NCBI GenBank assembly: GCA_017163975.1
Contig: JAFFSR010000264.1
Coordinates: 1,302,001-1,366,000 of the forward strand
DNA: 64,000 nucleotides
Direction of reading: 5' to 3'
Source of the DNA: Anastatus disparis
Taxonomy: Eukaryota > Arthropoda > Insecta > Hymenoptera > Eupelmidae
Shown in pieces: positions 22,668-37,600 of this stretch. Within the stretch, counting starts at the first letter, position 1, and every line of letters begins with the position of its first letter. The translations under genes and the position numbers were made by a program. The notes beneath the pieces were generated by a model, which was not told the origin of the DNA, made no database searches, and saw only the letters and a list, made by a program, of their open reading frames with translations.

Positions 22668-25600
22668 CTGTAAAAAAGCAAATAACAATATTAATAAACG
22701 AGAAAAAAATTTATTTATGTAATTTTAAATAACGAAATACAGTTCATTTATTTGTTGACATCAATTACATTCGTTTTAAATATTAAAAATAAATCAATTT
22801 TTTTATCATTTTAAATATTTAAAAAATTAATCAAACTTTTGATTGAAAAATAATGTAGACTATTTTCTAAAATAAAATCTAAAAAAATTTAAAATTACCT
22901 CGCATTGCCCGCAATAATGTGAAGCTTCATTCTTTCCTCTACCATGGAATCGTACTTCTACACCCTTAGACTTAACGAATTCAAGTATAAGACAACATTG
23001 ACGTAAAGTCTTTAATAGGCAGTTTTTAATGAGTTCGAAAAGTCGTTTATCTGATACTTTTATATTTCGCGCAAGATTCCATGAAAGATGTACCATTGGT
23101 ACAATCGATTTGAATGATTGTAATTTATTCCATTCATAACGATCAATTGCCAATTGATATTGGCGAGCTGTTAATGGACCCACGTTCCACGCTATATTAT
23201 TGCACCAACCAACTGCTTGTACCCAATGTACACAGCCTAAAAAGTATTTAATTGTTGAAAATTTAATTATACAATTGACGGTAAAATTTGCAGCATTTGT
23301 TTAATGAAAACATGGTTTTTATTTACTTACCAGCATTAACCCAAACAAGATCACCGGGTCTCTGTAAAAACCTGTATACAGGAACATTTTCTTCATATAA
23401 GTCTTCCATTGATGGCCACCAACTACCATGTAAGTAATTGATATTATTACGCTCACAAAGAGACTGAATTACTCCCCAATAAGCATCTGGTACAGCAAAC
23501 CATTCGCAATCACCAGGTCCAATATTTATGTTTATCGAACAGAAATTGTTGTTTTCTTGATGTCCTGGTGTTCGGCTGCCAGGTACCTGAAATTAAATAT
23601 ATGTTAATTACAAAATTCTGTATAAAAAATGAAAATTCTTTGTTATAATTCAATTTAAGAAAAAAAATTTAACCTAATATATTATTAATTAAATTTACCT
23701 TCATGTAAAGTTGAACAGTGTTCATTCCCAGAATGACATGACCAACGTGACTAAGCATATTGCCAGCAGATACAACTCTTGCAAAAGCTGGCAATTTCAT
23801 TAATTCTTGTAACTGTGCCTTCCATTTTCTTTCGTCAGAAAGATCTACATTTGTACCAAATCGTAGCATCTTTGCACCTGACCTACCAGGTAAACCATAA
23901 ATATTCTTCTTTCTTTTAACATTGATTCCTGTACTGTCTTTTGAATCACTATCTGACAAATTTGACGTTGTAGATGTATGAATACCTTGAGCTTTTTCTC
24001 TTTCTTCTTTCAAACTTTCTTGGAATGATGAAGCTTGATATTGAGCATACTTAGCAATGGTCGTATGACTACGATGGCTAATACATGGCCAAACTTTACG
24101 AGCTAATACAGGATCCCAATTTTCATCGCTTGTTTGTTGAAGTTGTGTACGTACTTCAATTGTGTGATCGGGATTAGCTTCAACAAGTGTTTTAGTTGAA
24201 AAAAGACCAAGATCAAGTTTAAGAGCTGCTGCTAAACCTCTAACAACGGCAATTGGATGTTTTAAACAAAATTCTTGCAATATTGGGCTAAATACATCCT
24301 TTTTATTTTCAAGAAATACACTAGGAGTTGGTGGTAATAATTGTTCTTTAGTCAGTCTTGTACTTGGTGGATCTGGCGGTGCTGGTGGTGGTGAACGATC
24401 ATTCAATATTGACCAATTGGATACACCTTTCAAATTTCTTGACCTACATAAATCTACTATTGTTTTTGAATCCATTTCAATATTGAATTCGGGCTCGATT
24501 TGTGTTTCACATAATCGTTCTAAACTCACTACTGGTTCACAACGTAAAAGCGATGAGTCGATTTTGTTTGTGCTCGATGTTGCTTCACATTTTATTGTAT
24601 GTACTGTTGGCTTTGTTTCTGTCTTGACCATGTTTGAAGTTGGTTCTTCCACTTTTTCAACCTTTAAAAAATATTTTTTTTTAAATTAAATTTTTTCAAA
24701 TTTTTTAAAGTTATTTAAGTTTGTTTCAACATAATTAAAAAAAAATATTTGAAAATATTATTTAAAATCGAAACTAATTTAAATGAATAGCTTTATTATT
24801 TAGATTCGATTTTGTTAAAATAAATTTTACCTTCACTTCTTTAATTTTCTCTCCTTCACTATCTAAATTTGAAGGTGAAAATGGTCCGGAGCTCAGCGTA
24901 CCATTGTTCATAATAGGCTGTTGAGTTTCTTCCTTAACATCAAGATCTTCGGAGCCAAAATGTTTTAATAAATCTTCTGCTAATGAAGTAGCAATATCCT
25001 TTTGTGAAAGTAATGCTTGTAATTCTTGATCAGTAACACCTAATCCTGTATCTTTATTAGTACCTACACTGCCATTAGTAGTACTACTATTATTACCAGA
25101 TGAACCTTCGGGATAACAGCTTGTCGTCGATGATATTTGAGTGTAACCTTGTGCGCCATATTGATTTGATTGTTGATATTGCTGAGCACCAAATTGTCCA
25201 CTGGCTGCGCCAGCTTGTTGCTGTGGTTGCTGGGGTTGACGTTGAGGATAACTTTGATCTGATGCTGATTTATACGGCATACCTGCAGTTTGACAATTAC
25301 CTGTTGCTGCTGCATTATAACCTACATTTGAATCTGAAAAACCTGTTTGAAGTGCCACTGTTCCACTTTGCTGTTATTGAAAATAACAAAAATGTTCTTA
25401 TTAGTTATCATTTATAATTTATTTAATTTTAATATTATGTTTCTTATTATTATAAATTATTGAAAATATTAAAATTTATAGATATTTTATTGTTTTTGTT
25501 AAATCTATAAAGATCAAGTAATTTTGTTTTTACTTAATGATTTTTAAAATAATTTTGTAAAAATTGAAAAAAATATTTTGTTTATTCAAATTATAAATCA

Positions 25601-28600
25601 CCATGATTTTGTCACAATGATAAATATAAATCCTAATTTGACTTAATGAATACTTGGAAAAACATGAATAAAATATCTCACCGGTTGTTGTGGCATTCCA
25701 TAACCAGGTTTAATAACACCAGGTTGACCAGGTGCTTGTGTATGCGTTGCTGGTGCATAACCCATTGGATAACCAGGTTGACCAGGTCTCAGACCTCTTT
25801 GTGCTGCTTGTTGCTGTTGTAACCTGAGCTGTTGTTGATGCTGTTGCATTGCGCGATATTGGTGCTGTAATTGAGCAAGTATTCCTTGCTGCTGTGGCGT
25901 TAAACTGCCATGATTTTGTTGTAAAAATTGTAGCATCTGTAACTGTTGTGGCGTTAAGTAAAATGATGGTGGACGTTGCTGCTGTGGCTGAGGTTGCTGT
26001 TGACCTCCTGCTGGTGCACCTTCATCTCCAGGCTATAAAATTTTAAGTGATACAAAAATTATAATTGAAGATTCAATTTTTTTATTGGAGAAATTGATGT
26101 GTTCACAGAATGAGTGTTAGTTTTAAATTTTTATGATCCCATTGAGCGAAATTTTTTAACATAACAAAAAAAAGCCTAATTTTTTCATCTTGATATCTCA
26201 AAGCCAAATTGATGAGTCAATTTTATAATTTGTAAAATAACATTCGAGTTAATATATAAAAAATTTCAATTTGGATAAAATATCTTCTAATTTATTGTAA
26301 TGCAAAGACAATAAATTTTTTTATGTAACAAGTACATTTGTAAATCATTTAACTGCCAATGATTGTGAAATGTGATGAGAAATGATAAAAAAAAAATCCC
26401 AGTTCTCAATGGGTTCTAAACTTGTTAGTCTTGTAGCAATATGTATTTCATCTATGTACACATATAAGAAAAATTTTATAAAAAAAAAGATAAATAAAAT
26501 AAACATAAGTATAAAAAAAATGTAATTTAGATTTGCACATGCTAATTTGTGACTAATGCTACGAGCCGAAGAAGCTTAGAAACTTAAGAATCAGTAATGA
26601 ATACAAGAATGTATAGCAAGATTAAAACAAAATTATTAACGAAATAAATACATTTGAATTTTATATATATATATTTTTTTTATTAAAAATAAAATGTATT
26701 ATCGATAATAATAACTTTATTTTACTCTACGAACCAGACTTGCGATGTCCCAAATTGTCTCAAAGCGTACCATCAAAGTTTATCAGATACGAAAATTAAA
26801 ACCCATAACCATTTACACATGTTATTTTATTTTTCAATGAAAATGTACTCGCTATATTTGTTTAGAAGCCATTTATACCACCTAAGTGTATTCCACTACT
26901 GACGTAGGATCCAACCATTTTTAGAGGAAAACCTACGCCGATTACAGAAAACGGCAAGGAGTTTCAAATTTGATTGTGTACAAAATTAATTATTATGGAT
27001 TTTTGTAAACATTCAAATCATCAAACCTCCTGCCTACCGGACATCATTAAAGATATCGAAAAACCTAAAAGTTAGACGTTCTAGTAGTAACTGTTCGCAT
27101 AAAATATTTTAATTTATTTGTTATAATAAAAAAAAAATTAAAAAAAAATAATTTTGTAATTTTTATCTAATTACTGAAACAAAGTGATGATAAATTTAAT
27201 TTTAAAACTAATTAGAATAAACTTAAATTTGATCACGATTTTATAACGGATTAAATTTTTTCAATCTATTTAATTTTTTATTAAATAGTAGAATATCAAT
27301 ATATTTAATTAAATTTTTAAAAAATATTAAAAATAAAACAAATTATAAAAAGTCAATGATATGCGGTAAAAGTTTTTACTAGACCACTAACATTTGTCGT
27401 TTATCGATATCCAAATGAACGTCGGCGAAAAATGCAGATTTTAGATCTTCTGTTCTGCATTAAAAGAAAAAAATCAAAAATATTTAATTTACTATCAAAT
27501 ATGATTGATTCAATCCCTTTTGTGAGTGATGAATTTCAATGGTAATTATTCTTTTAGTTATAACTATTTACTTTACAATGAAGGACTATCATTTAACAAT
27601 CATTATAACATAATAATTATTATCATATAAATCATTATTAACATTATATTATGACAAATACTTGAATAAAAATAATTTTTTAAATGATATTTCAATGCAT
27701 TGATATTATGTTTCAATCCCCATCACCCACAAGAGGGTTAAGGGGATGTGATAATACGTTCTTTGGCAAGAGAATAATTTTATTGATTTAGAAAGGTCAT
27801 TGATTAAAAAAGTCTTGTGAAATCATAACGAAGATAATAAAATATTTTTTTGATATCTATGAATAAGTTCTATTGAAGTATTTCTATGATATAATTAAAT
27901 GGTATTAATTCCATACTATAAACACATTGGTATTTCACATCCTCTTCCAATTTAATATTCACAAAAAAATAATCTTAACCTCTAGAGTTCGTTTCTTGAA
28001 ATACATGATTTTTAGATAAATATAAAAAAAATGAAATCATATAGTAACTAATTAATAAAATTTGGAATCAGAACAAGGATTTTTTTTCAATTTTATTTAA
28101 CGTCGCTGTATTCATGCCATATTACGATGCTAATTAGCGACGGAGATTTCTCATTATACTTGTAAACAAAGCATATGTATGGTATACAGTGATGCTTATA
28201 TCAATCGAGCGTCGAGAGCGGGATTCTAACTCGAATCCTCGAGATTATGAATCCATCGCTCTGCTGACTGAGCCACTGACGATCTCTTCTAAATATCTTT
28301 TTTCTGTGCTATTAAAGTGACTTTTTGATACTCTAAAGGTTAAATAATTAATTTTTCCAGCTTCTCATATATTTACATAGTTCATACTTTAAAATCAGAA
28401 AGATTTTGAAATTTACCTTAAATCGTTTATTTTGATTTTGTCCTTGTGGATAAGGTGGCGGTGGTCCTGGTGGTCCACCAGGATATTTGTAACCAGCAGC
28501 GCCAGCCGCCTGCTGTTGTTGTTGTTGCTGTTGCTGGCGGCTTGACAATTCTGCGCTGATAGGCATGTTCCAAGCTTCCTCTATCGATGGAAGTTGACGT

Positions 28601-31600
28601 CGCCTATTTAATTAAAGAATTATTTATTATTAAGTGAATTTTGAGTAAAGTTCATGGCTTAATTTGAAGATTTTTAACACTTTTTTATTTATTTCATTTA
28701 TCTTGATTTTTTTAATTATTCAGATATTAAGATTAAAATTTTTAAACAAAAAATGCCCAAAGTTTAAAATAATTTTCTGTCCTCCGGTCGTCTCTTTTTT
28801 AAAGTTCTTCTTTAGATTAGTATTATAAAATAATTTAGAACAATAACAATCTGAACTTACATTATCACATTGGTCTAAAATGCCGTAAGGCAAGTCAAAA
28901 TTAAAAAAAAAAACAATAGAACATCAAACGGTAAAACAATAAAAATAAAAAATTGTTTTTAAAAATCAAGTTAAGTCAAATATCAAAATTTTACAGTAGT
29001 CACGCACTTACATTTTTGTTAAAAATTAAAATACTATTTGAAATATTAATTGATTTTACAGATTTTTTATTTATATTTTTTAAATATCATACGTTGGAAA
29101 TTGTATTGATAGTATTAATATTATACTAAATATTAAACATTTCTAAAAATTCTTTTCTTTTGGTATCATTTTCTTTATCTACTACGAATGTTATCTCAAA
29201 ATTCATTGCATGTGGAGTTTCATTAACATGAATTATAAAAAATGATTTTGTCATTATTATTTTTAATATCTCTTTTATGTATCTATTAATCTATCTTCTA
29301 ATTAAAGCGATATTTAACCAATATAAACCTACTTCTGTCCTCTTTTATTTTATTTCTGTCTTTCCCAAATTTAACGAATGACAATTTATTAGCGGCGGTA
29401 TAAAAAGATTCATAATTATTCTTATATTATTGAATTGGTAATTCTAATTTTTAGTTATATGGTAATATGACATAATAAGAAACGCCTTAAGGGGTATCCG
29501 CATACCGGCATAGAATTCTACCTTATCTACATTTGAATTTTGCATTTTAATACAAATTTAACTATTTACGACTGAAATTCATAGAAGAGGCACATTCTTA
29601 ACATTCTAAAGAATTGATTGCAATGTTAAGAGACAGTATGAAAGTGAAAATGAAGACGAAAACTGCAAAATACGATTATTCATAACTACATTGGAAAGTT
29701 AATCGTATTAAGCAGTTTTCGTCTTCATTTTCACTTTTATACTGTCGTTTAACATTGCAATCAATTCTTTAGAATGTTAAGAATGTGCCTCTTCTATCAA
29801 TTTCAGTCATTAATAGTTAAATATTTATTAAAATGCATAATTGAAATGTAGATAAGGTAGAACTCTATGTCGGTATGCTGATTCCCCTTAAGGACTTCAA
29901 AAAAGAGTCCAAAGCGTTGACTGACAAAGTTAATTATTTTGTTTAAATATCGGAATAATTGTAATTAATCCTTTCAAAGTTTATTTGATTAATATTGTAA
30001 AATTTATTAATAATTCGACTTACTTAGTGGCGACAGAAGGCATCGGTGCTTGACTAAGATGACTTTGTAGAAAATTAATGCGTTGCTGTAAGGATGGGTT
30101 CATTGGACCACTACCGCCTGTTTTGGCGCCACTCAGCTGACTGCTTAGCGAGCTGTTGGCACAGTTTGGTGTATTATTGTTGCCTCTGTAAAAAACACAC
30201 GCGAAAAGCAAAAAACTATTAGTTAAAAAATTGCTTGCATTTAGCTGGCGTTGGATTTTGTGGCAAGGTACGCTTTTTTGTCAGATACATGTGTTTTTTT
30301 TTTTTTTTTTTTTTTTTTTTTGACAAAAATGTAGACCTTAGGCCTGTTGACTAACTTACGTATATTACCCAAAGGTGATTAAACGAACTGGTAGGTTGTG
30401 CTTATGAATTTTATATGGTCAAACGTATTTATTTTTTACCTCTTTTTTTTAACTAAAGGATGTTATATGTACAACAAGCGAGTGGCTATGGATTATAAAA
30501 GACAGATACATGGAAATAATGATTTTTTTTTACGTCGGATGGTATGGTTTCGAATTAGTATGGAAGATACGATTTCTACAATTCGACTTGTTACTTCTTA
30601 AATTGTTTGAATTAAACATTGAATTTGAAAATGTGTAAATTTGATTTTTTCGTTTTGTTCTTTTCAATTTGTAAATTATTATTGGATCAACTTCAAATAA
30701 TTATGGAAGACAACTAAACCTTTCATAAAATATCAAATGAACTAATATTAATTTCAATCAAATTACAGATTATCTTTCAACATACATTTTACTCCAAACA
30801 ATCTAAAAAATATATCATATTGTCAGTGAGAAAAAGTGTTAATTTTTATTTTATTTAAAGGAAATAATTTTTACTTTTACACCAAAATTACTCAGAAGTC
30901 GAATAGAAAGTATCGAACAGTCACATTAAAAATTTGCTTAGTATCTAAAATATTGTTATATTATTTGAATCAGAAGTACAAGGAAGAACGAGAAAAATTG
31001 TGAAAATGTATATTAATTTTAATTGAATTTGAGTAGAAAATGAATGGATGGTATAAAGGTAATGACAGTGCAGATCAATTTTTTACCCCTTCAACTATAG
31101 TAATAAACAATCAATTTGACGAAGTTTGATAAAATTTTAATTTAGGACGCAAAGGAATTGATATTTTAATTTAAGAAGAAAAAAGAGATCTCATAGGCAT
31201 CCATCAATCATAACATAGTATCGAATAATAAAAGAAATATACAAAATGCTTTTTCTTTCAAAATTTGCTCCAGTTATTCCAAATTTTTATCAATGATTCC
31301 AGAATAATTATAGTCGATCATAATAAATGTATTTGTTTGATGCATTTAAAAATCATAATAGTTTGAAGAACCAGAAACCAGCATCATTGTTACTTGAAAA
31401 AAAGACGTTTTTTGAAAATTTACTTATTTGTTTTTGCATTTTTTTTTTCAAATACTATTATACAAAAAAAGGATTATTTCTATAATAATAAAACTAATCG
31501 AAATAAGCAAATATGAACCAAGAAAGGCCAATTCCAAAGTGACCAGAGATGTTGTTAACTAAAATTCAAAATCTAATAATTGTAATTTTTACCTCGATGC

Positions 31601-34600
31601 GTTGACGTAACAAACAAGTGCGTCCTTAGGTTGGCTATGGCTTTCGTAAAGAATACCAAGATTCGTCCAAGCTGCCGAATGCGATTTATCAAGTTGTACC
31701 GCACAAACGTATGCTTGCAATGCGTCGAGTGGTTGATTTTGTTGCTGGTATAGTATACCTATGCTACACCAGGTATCGGCGTTACCTTCAGACTTTTCCA
31801 CAGAATTCCTGGAAAGTAATTAATTATTAATTTTCAGTTTTCAGAAACACTTGGTTAAAGATACAGTAATTGAGGAATAAATTGAGGTTTTTTAACGATG
31901 TTATAACTTTAACGTATTTATAAGCGACAATCGATGTGTCTAATTAAAAATTGATTTTCAAGTTAAAATTTTAGAAAATATTTAAATTGAGGTCACTAAA
32001 TAATTGCGAATTATCAAAATTTTCTGGAACTCACGTGAATAAAACAAAGCTTTTCATTTTTATTTATTATTAGATTAACCATATCGTTTTATGATCGCGA
32101 TCTATCTTAACCTACTTTTAAAAAAATCTAGAACCATAAAAATTATATATTTATAAATATATTAACATAAAAATTTTAAAAATTTTAGTGCAATAAAATT
32201 TTGTTTTGTTTAATTTAGAATTGCAGTAAAAATATTTTATAAAAATAATTTTATTAAAAATGTACATATTATTAATTGATTGAACTCCCTCTTAAAATAA
32301 TCTAATACAATAAAATAATAAATACAATTAAATCAATCACCATAAAAATGCTTCTTTACATCTATCAAAAATAAAATAAAAATTTAATCGATTATCTATC
32401 CTCGTAACATCATCAAATCAATTTTAAAATAATTGTTCATATGATGTACATTCCTATTAACAAGTCATGTACATGTAATAAGAAGCGAGGAAGTATTGAA
32501 GAAAAGGAAAAAATTTTAACTAACCTGTAAGCAATGAAAGCATCATGAACCTGTCCAGATGCAGCTAAACAACGACCGAGTAAATATAAGCTCTGTCCGC
32601 TCTTTGGTTCAGCTTCAATTGATTTTTGTAAGCAATGTATTGCTATCACCTGTTTCTGTTGACGCGTTACTCCTAGGATATTGCAATCAACAACATGGTA
32701 CATCCATCCTGTAATCAGATAAAATAAAAAACCAAATAAATAAATATAAACGTCCAGTGAATTAATTATTTACGATTTAGTCTTAAAGATGGACAATTGA
32801 TTGGCATTGATTAAGTAGGGTTTTAGGTTGATGAATATACCCCGAGAGAGATAATTCTTTGAATTTTTAGTGACTAATTTTTTTCTTTTCTAAGTTTTTC
32901 AGAGAAGAGATTAGAATTTATTGTAGAGGGAAGTTATTTTTCAGAATGTTTTATTACTCTGTATCGTTGAGTCATTTTAATTTAAGTCTCATGATGTATT
33001 ATAGTTATTTTTTTAAGTCTTTTTTTAATTTAATTTTTATTTATTTAATTTCATTAAAGAAACAGTTATAATTGAACTTCGTATATTTTTTAATAGTTAA
33101 TCAATGTATAAAATTTTTCATATATTTTACTAATAAAATTCTGTATATGTGAATGAAAGATTGTTAAATATTGGTTTTAACTACATATTTTTAATAAATT
33201 AATTCAATAATAAATATTATTATAAATTAATAATATCGTTCAAACAACAAATTCAAATGGAAAGCATTTTCTAATGCATTTTATAATATTTTAATGATAA
33301 ATAAACATTTAATTTTATTAATTACAATATTAAAAATAAGAAGATAACAAAAAATAAAATAAAATAAAATTTTCTTAATTTCACTTGATTTAATTTTCCA
33401 TTAAATTAAACAATTTAATGAAGATCTAAAGACACGAGTCGAAAAGAGCATAAAACAGCTGAGCTAGAGTCGCTTAGATCTTACAAGAAAATGAAAGCCA
33501 GCTGCATTTAACCGACTATCCTCACCATGCTTCCGGAAATATTTTCTATTGAAATTCTAAGAGTTTTTTATTTTTTATTTTAGATTAAAAATATAATCAA
33601 TTTTTCTTAATTTACATACTGATAATAAAGTTGTGAAAATTAATTTAATTATATTATCATAAAATATGCAATTTGTTATAGTATTTTGCATAATTTTGAT
33701 ATTTTATGATTAAAAAATAAAATAATTTTCAATATTAATTTTCATAATTTTCATAATTTACATATAGAAATGATGATTTTTAATATGTAAATTATCCAAA
33801 TTAATTTAGATTTTTTTTTCATTTTTAATGTGAATTTTTAATAAAAATAAAATTAAAACGAACCTCAAAAATATCACGGAAATAAAAATTTCTTCTTCTT
33901 CAACCCTTTCTCAAACTTTAAATTATCAACCGAAAAAATTGCACACTTCACACCACTTTATACATACACTTCACTAATTCCCCACTAACCAGAATACACG
34001 CATTTAACACATTAACAGAAAAAAAACTAAAATAACACGTACACAAGTTCAGGAAAAGTCTAAAGCGTCTCCTAAATATACATATAGATATAAGCGTCCG
34101 GTTTTTCCTTATTATACAGTATATACATATCCCAGTAGTGTATATAAAAAGAGCCAACCCCCTCTGACTAGAAAACAGTCACGTAGGCCACTGTGCAAGT
34201 AAGACGCCGCTATACAGTCGCATTACAGCTGGATAGTACCTCTCTGCTTATGTTTAAAAACGCTTCTCTAAAACTATCATAGAAAAAGAGCACGTCCGTT
34301 TCGTTCGATAGACGAGCTAACAACTGACTGTATATAGGAGTATGTATAACATTTTATTTTTTCGCAGGTATGTTTTTGTCAAAAAGGGAGAGAAGCTGCT
34401 GCTGCTTCTATTTCTTTTACTACTTCTTCTATTTTTTCTTTTCTCTCTCTCTCTCTCTCCTTCTTTCCAATAGGGTAGTAGCTTATAAAATTATTTTTCT
34501 CCACTCTACTTTTTCCTTTTTTTTTCTAATGCTCTATGTATACTCCCCACCCTAAGTACCACTACTACTACTATAACTATAATATCTATTTGTATGTCTA

Positions 34601-37600
34601 GCATGAAATAGTTCTCTTCACCCCCTCTCTTCTAAATTTTTCTCCTACTCTTTTCGATGCACTGGGTTTGTCGCCCTTGTGACTAAACTCCCACACTTTT
34701 GGTGAAGAGAGAATTTTTCTTTTTCTTTCGGTAGAGGGCAAGGCATATGTTGACCTTTTATTTTGGGTTGGAAGTTTAGGTATAAGTGTACATGGATTTG
34801 TTACTTATTGTCAAGCTTTTCTATGCTATATTATTATTGAACCTGACAGGAATATGAATTTTCGTATGTTGGTTTAATATGAGGGGTTTAAATAATGTTG
34901 AAAAATTAAATGGGTAGCAAGTCGAGAAAAAATAAGCTTGATTTATTAAATCTTCATGTCGATTTGAACCTTTAAATGCTGCGCATTGAATTTTTTCTTT
35001 TTAGAATTTGAAGTTTATTCTTTAGAATAAAATTTTATTGAATTCATGAGCAATTCGAATCATTCGATATTTAAAATTCAAAATTAAAACCATTAATATT
35101 GATTATTAACTATAGTTAAATTTATCATTTTATATCGTAATTTTTTAAATAAAAAGTTTAAAAGACGAAATCTATTAAAATACAAAAAATATTAACTCTA
35201 TTACCCATAGTATAGACAACATAGCATTCAAAACTTTTCATGCATAATGTCATTCCCATCTATTCTTTCTCTCCCTCTTTTTCTCTCTTTCTCTCGTTTT
35301 CTCTCTGTATATATATTCTCTCCCTCTTTTCTTCAAGCTAATCTAGAATTACAGCTTTCTCCCTTTCTCTCTCTTCCTATCCCTTGATGTCGTAAACATA
35401 GGCGTAGAGAGTAAGATAAAAGAAGAGAGATAGAAAAAAAAAAGAGAAAGCACCAGGGTGCGACAAATGTGAAACGAAGAAGAAGAGGAGGACGAAGAGA
35501 AGGAAGAAAATTGATGTATAGGACTATGAGCGACAAATTCAGTGTGAAAGACAAAAATCATCGTAGGAGATGAAAATGTTGCACGCGCGTAATGTGCATT
35601 GAAAAATTGATCGAGACGTAAAGGGGAATTTCGTAAGGGTAAATTTGAGGCAAAAAAATGTTGATTTGCTCAAATGGACAGATGGATGCTGGTGTCGATG
35701 AACGACTAAAACTTGTTATTTAAATGTTCAGGATAATAGGATATAGTTTATCATATTGTTGGCGGTGGTTATTGGATTTTGAATTAGTTTATTCAGTTAT
35801 TTTTTTATTCAGTTTCAAATCAAATCTATTCAGTTATTTTTTTTTTAAATATTACTTATTATATGAAAAGATCAATATTTCACTTTTAAATTTTGAATAC
35901 AATAATATAAAAATTTTAAATTGCTTATAGAATGGGAAATATTAAAATAATATTAAAAGATAATAGATAATGCATCAAATATTCATGAATCAAATATTTT
36001 ATAAAATGATTTACAAATTCACCTAAGAGATTAAATGAATTGATTTTCAATTCGTTATAAAAATCGTTATTCCAGAGCTTTATTTGCAAAAAAGATATTT
36101 GAAAATAAAATTACACTCGTATCAGCAAAATCCACATTTCAAATTAAAGTTTTAATTCAACAATCAAAAATAACAGTACCAAATGAAAAAAGCAAAAATA
36201 TCCTTTAAAGCCCTCGTTATGCATTGACAAAATAAATCAATATAAACGAAATAACAATAAAAGATTATTAAGAAACAAAAAAATGTACAAGTGAGTAACA
36301 AAAAAATAAAAGGGAGAAACGAGTACATAATACACGAAAGCAAATGTCAAAAGAGAGAGAGAGAATAAAAAAAATAAAAGATCCAATACGACAATTCCAT
36401 CGTATTAACTTTAATCGAGCGAATCAGACATTATTCGGGCCAACGGCATCATAGCGCCAATGAGAATCCATTTGGAAAAAATTGAGACGCGTGCGTATAT
36501 ACATTCGTTTCGTATATATCTCGTGGGATATTTTTTATATATATACATATAAAATTCACGCTATGTGTGGTCCAATCTGAAAAGTTTTGTTGAATTTTTT
36601 TTTGTAGTAATTGATACAGTCGGGATTTCATGTTTGTTATATTTTTTTGTGATTTTGGCTGATAGGAGTGAAATTGAAAATCTAATTGAATTAAGTTTGT
36701 TGAACTTTTGGGAAAATTGAGATTTTGTATTTTTGTGCAATGGTATAAGTATATTAATGGCATTATAAAAGTTAAAAATGTGATCTTTAAATTAATTTAT
36801 GCTTGAACGAATTTATTGATTGAATATAAACATTAAAAATTTACAATATATTTTTAAGATAATTTGTATACAGTTTTTTATCTTCAATAATTTTTAAAAC
36901 GAAAACTGTACATTATAAAGATTTTTTAATAATCTTATTAACATACAAAATTTTTTAAATAAATGGAGATAATTACGCTAAAATGATATGACATTTTTCA
37001 ACACATACATATTTAAAAAAATCGATATTGTGATAATTCTCGCGTAAAAAATAAAACGATTGTTCATTTTTAAAACGTTAGAGGTAGTCAGTGGCTCAGT
37101 CGGTAGAGCGATGGATTCATAGTCCCGAGGACCCAAGTTCGAATCCCGCTTTCGGCGGCCGATTGATACCAGCACCACCGTGCGTTACATGTGCTTTGTT
37201 AACAAACACACTGAGAAACCTCCGTCGCTAATTAGTATCGTAATTATAGCATAAATACAGCGACGTCAAATGAAAAAAAATCTTTAGGATTTGGATTAGC
37301 GGCTTTATACGCTGGTTTATTTTTAGTTTACAAATCACCCTTTTGATACATGCGATTTTTCAGATTTTTTAATTTTTCACCATTCTTTGAAACCCATAGA
37401 ATGATAGAAAACTTGAAAATCCAAAAAATTTTATGAATCCAAAACGTAATTTGTAAACTACGAAATGAAAATTTAACTTTTGAATTCGCCTGAATAAACT
37501 AATATTTTAATATACTTTTCTATTAAGATAGTTGAAAAACAAAAACTTAGAAAATGTAAAAATTTTTGCTATTCTTAAACAATAATATCAATAAAAAAAC

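Noticed and set aside
34370..35561. Ser/Leu/Phe-rich open frames in the Utx intron
   Set aside because: They read through CT/GA simple-sequence tracts on either strand; composition explains them.
37078..37155. Functional tRNA gene
   Set aside because: It has A and B boxes but poor acceptor and anticodon stems, and continues into the shared SINE body, so it is a SINE head. The same holds for the other seven copies.
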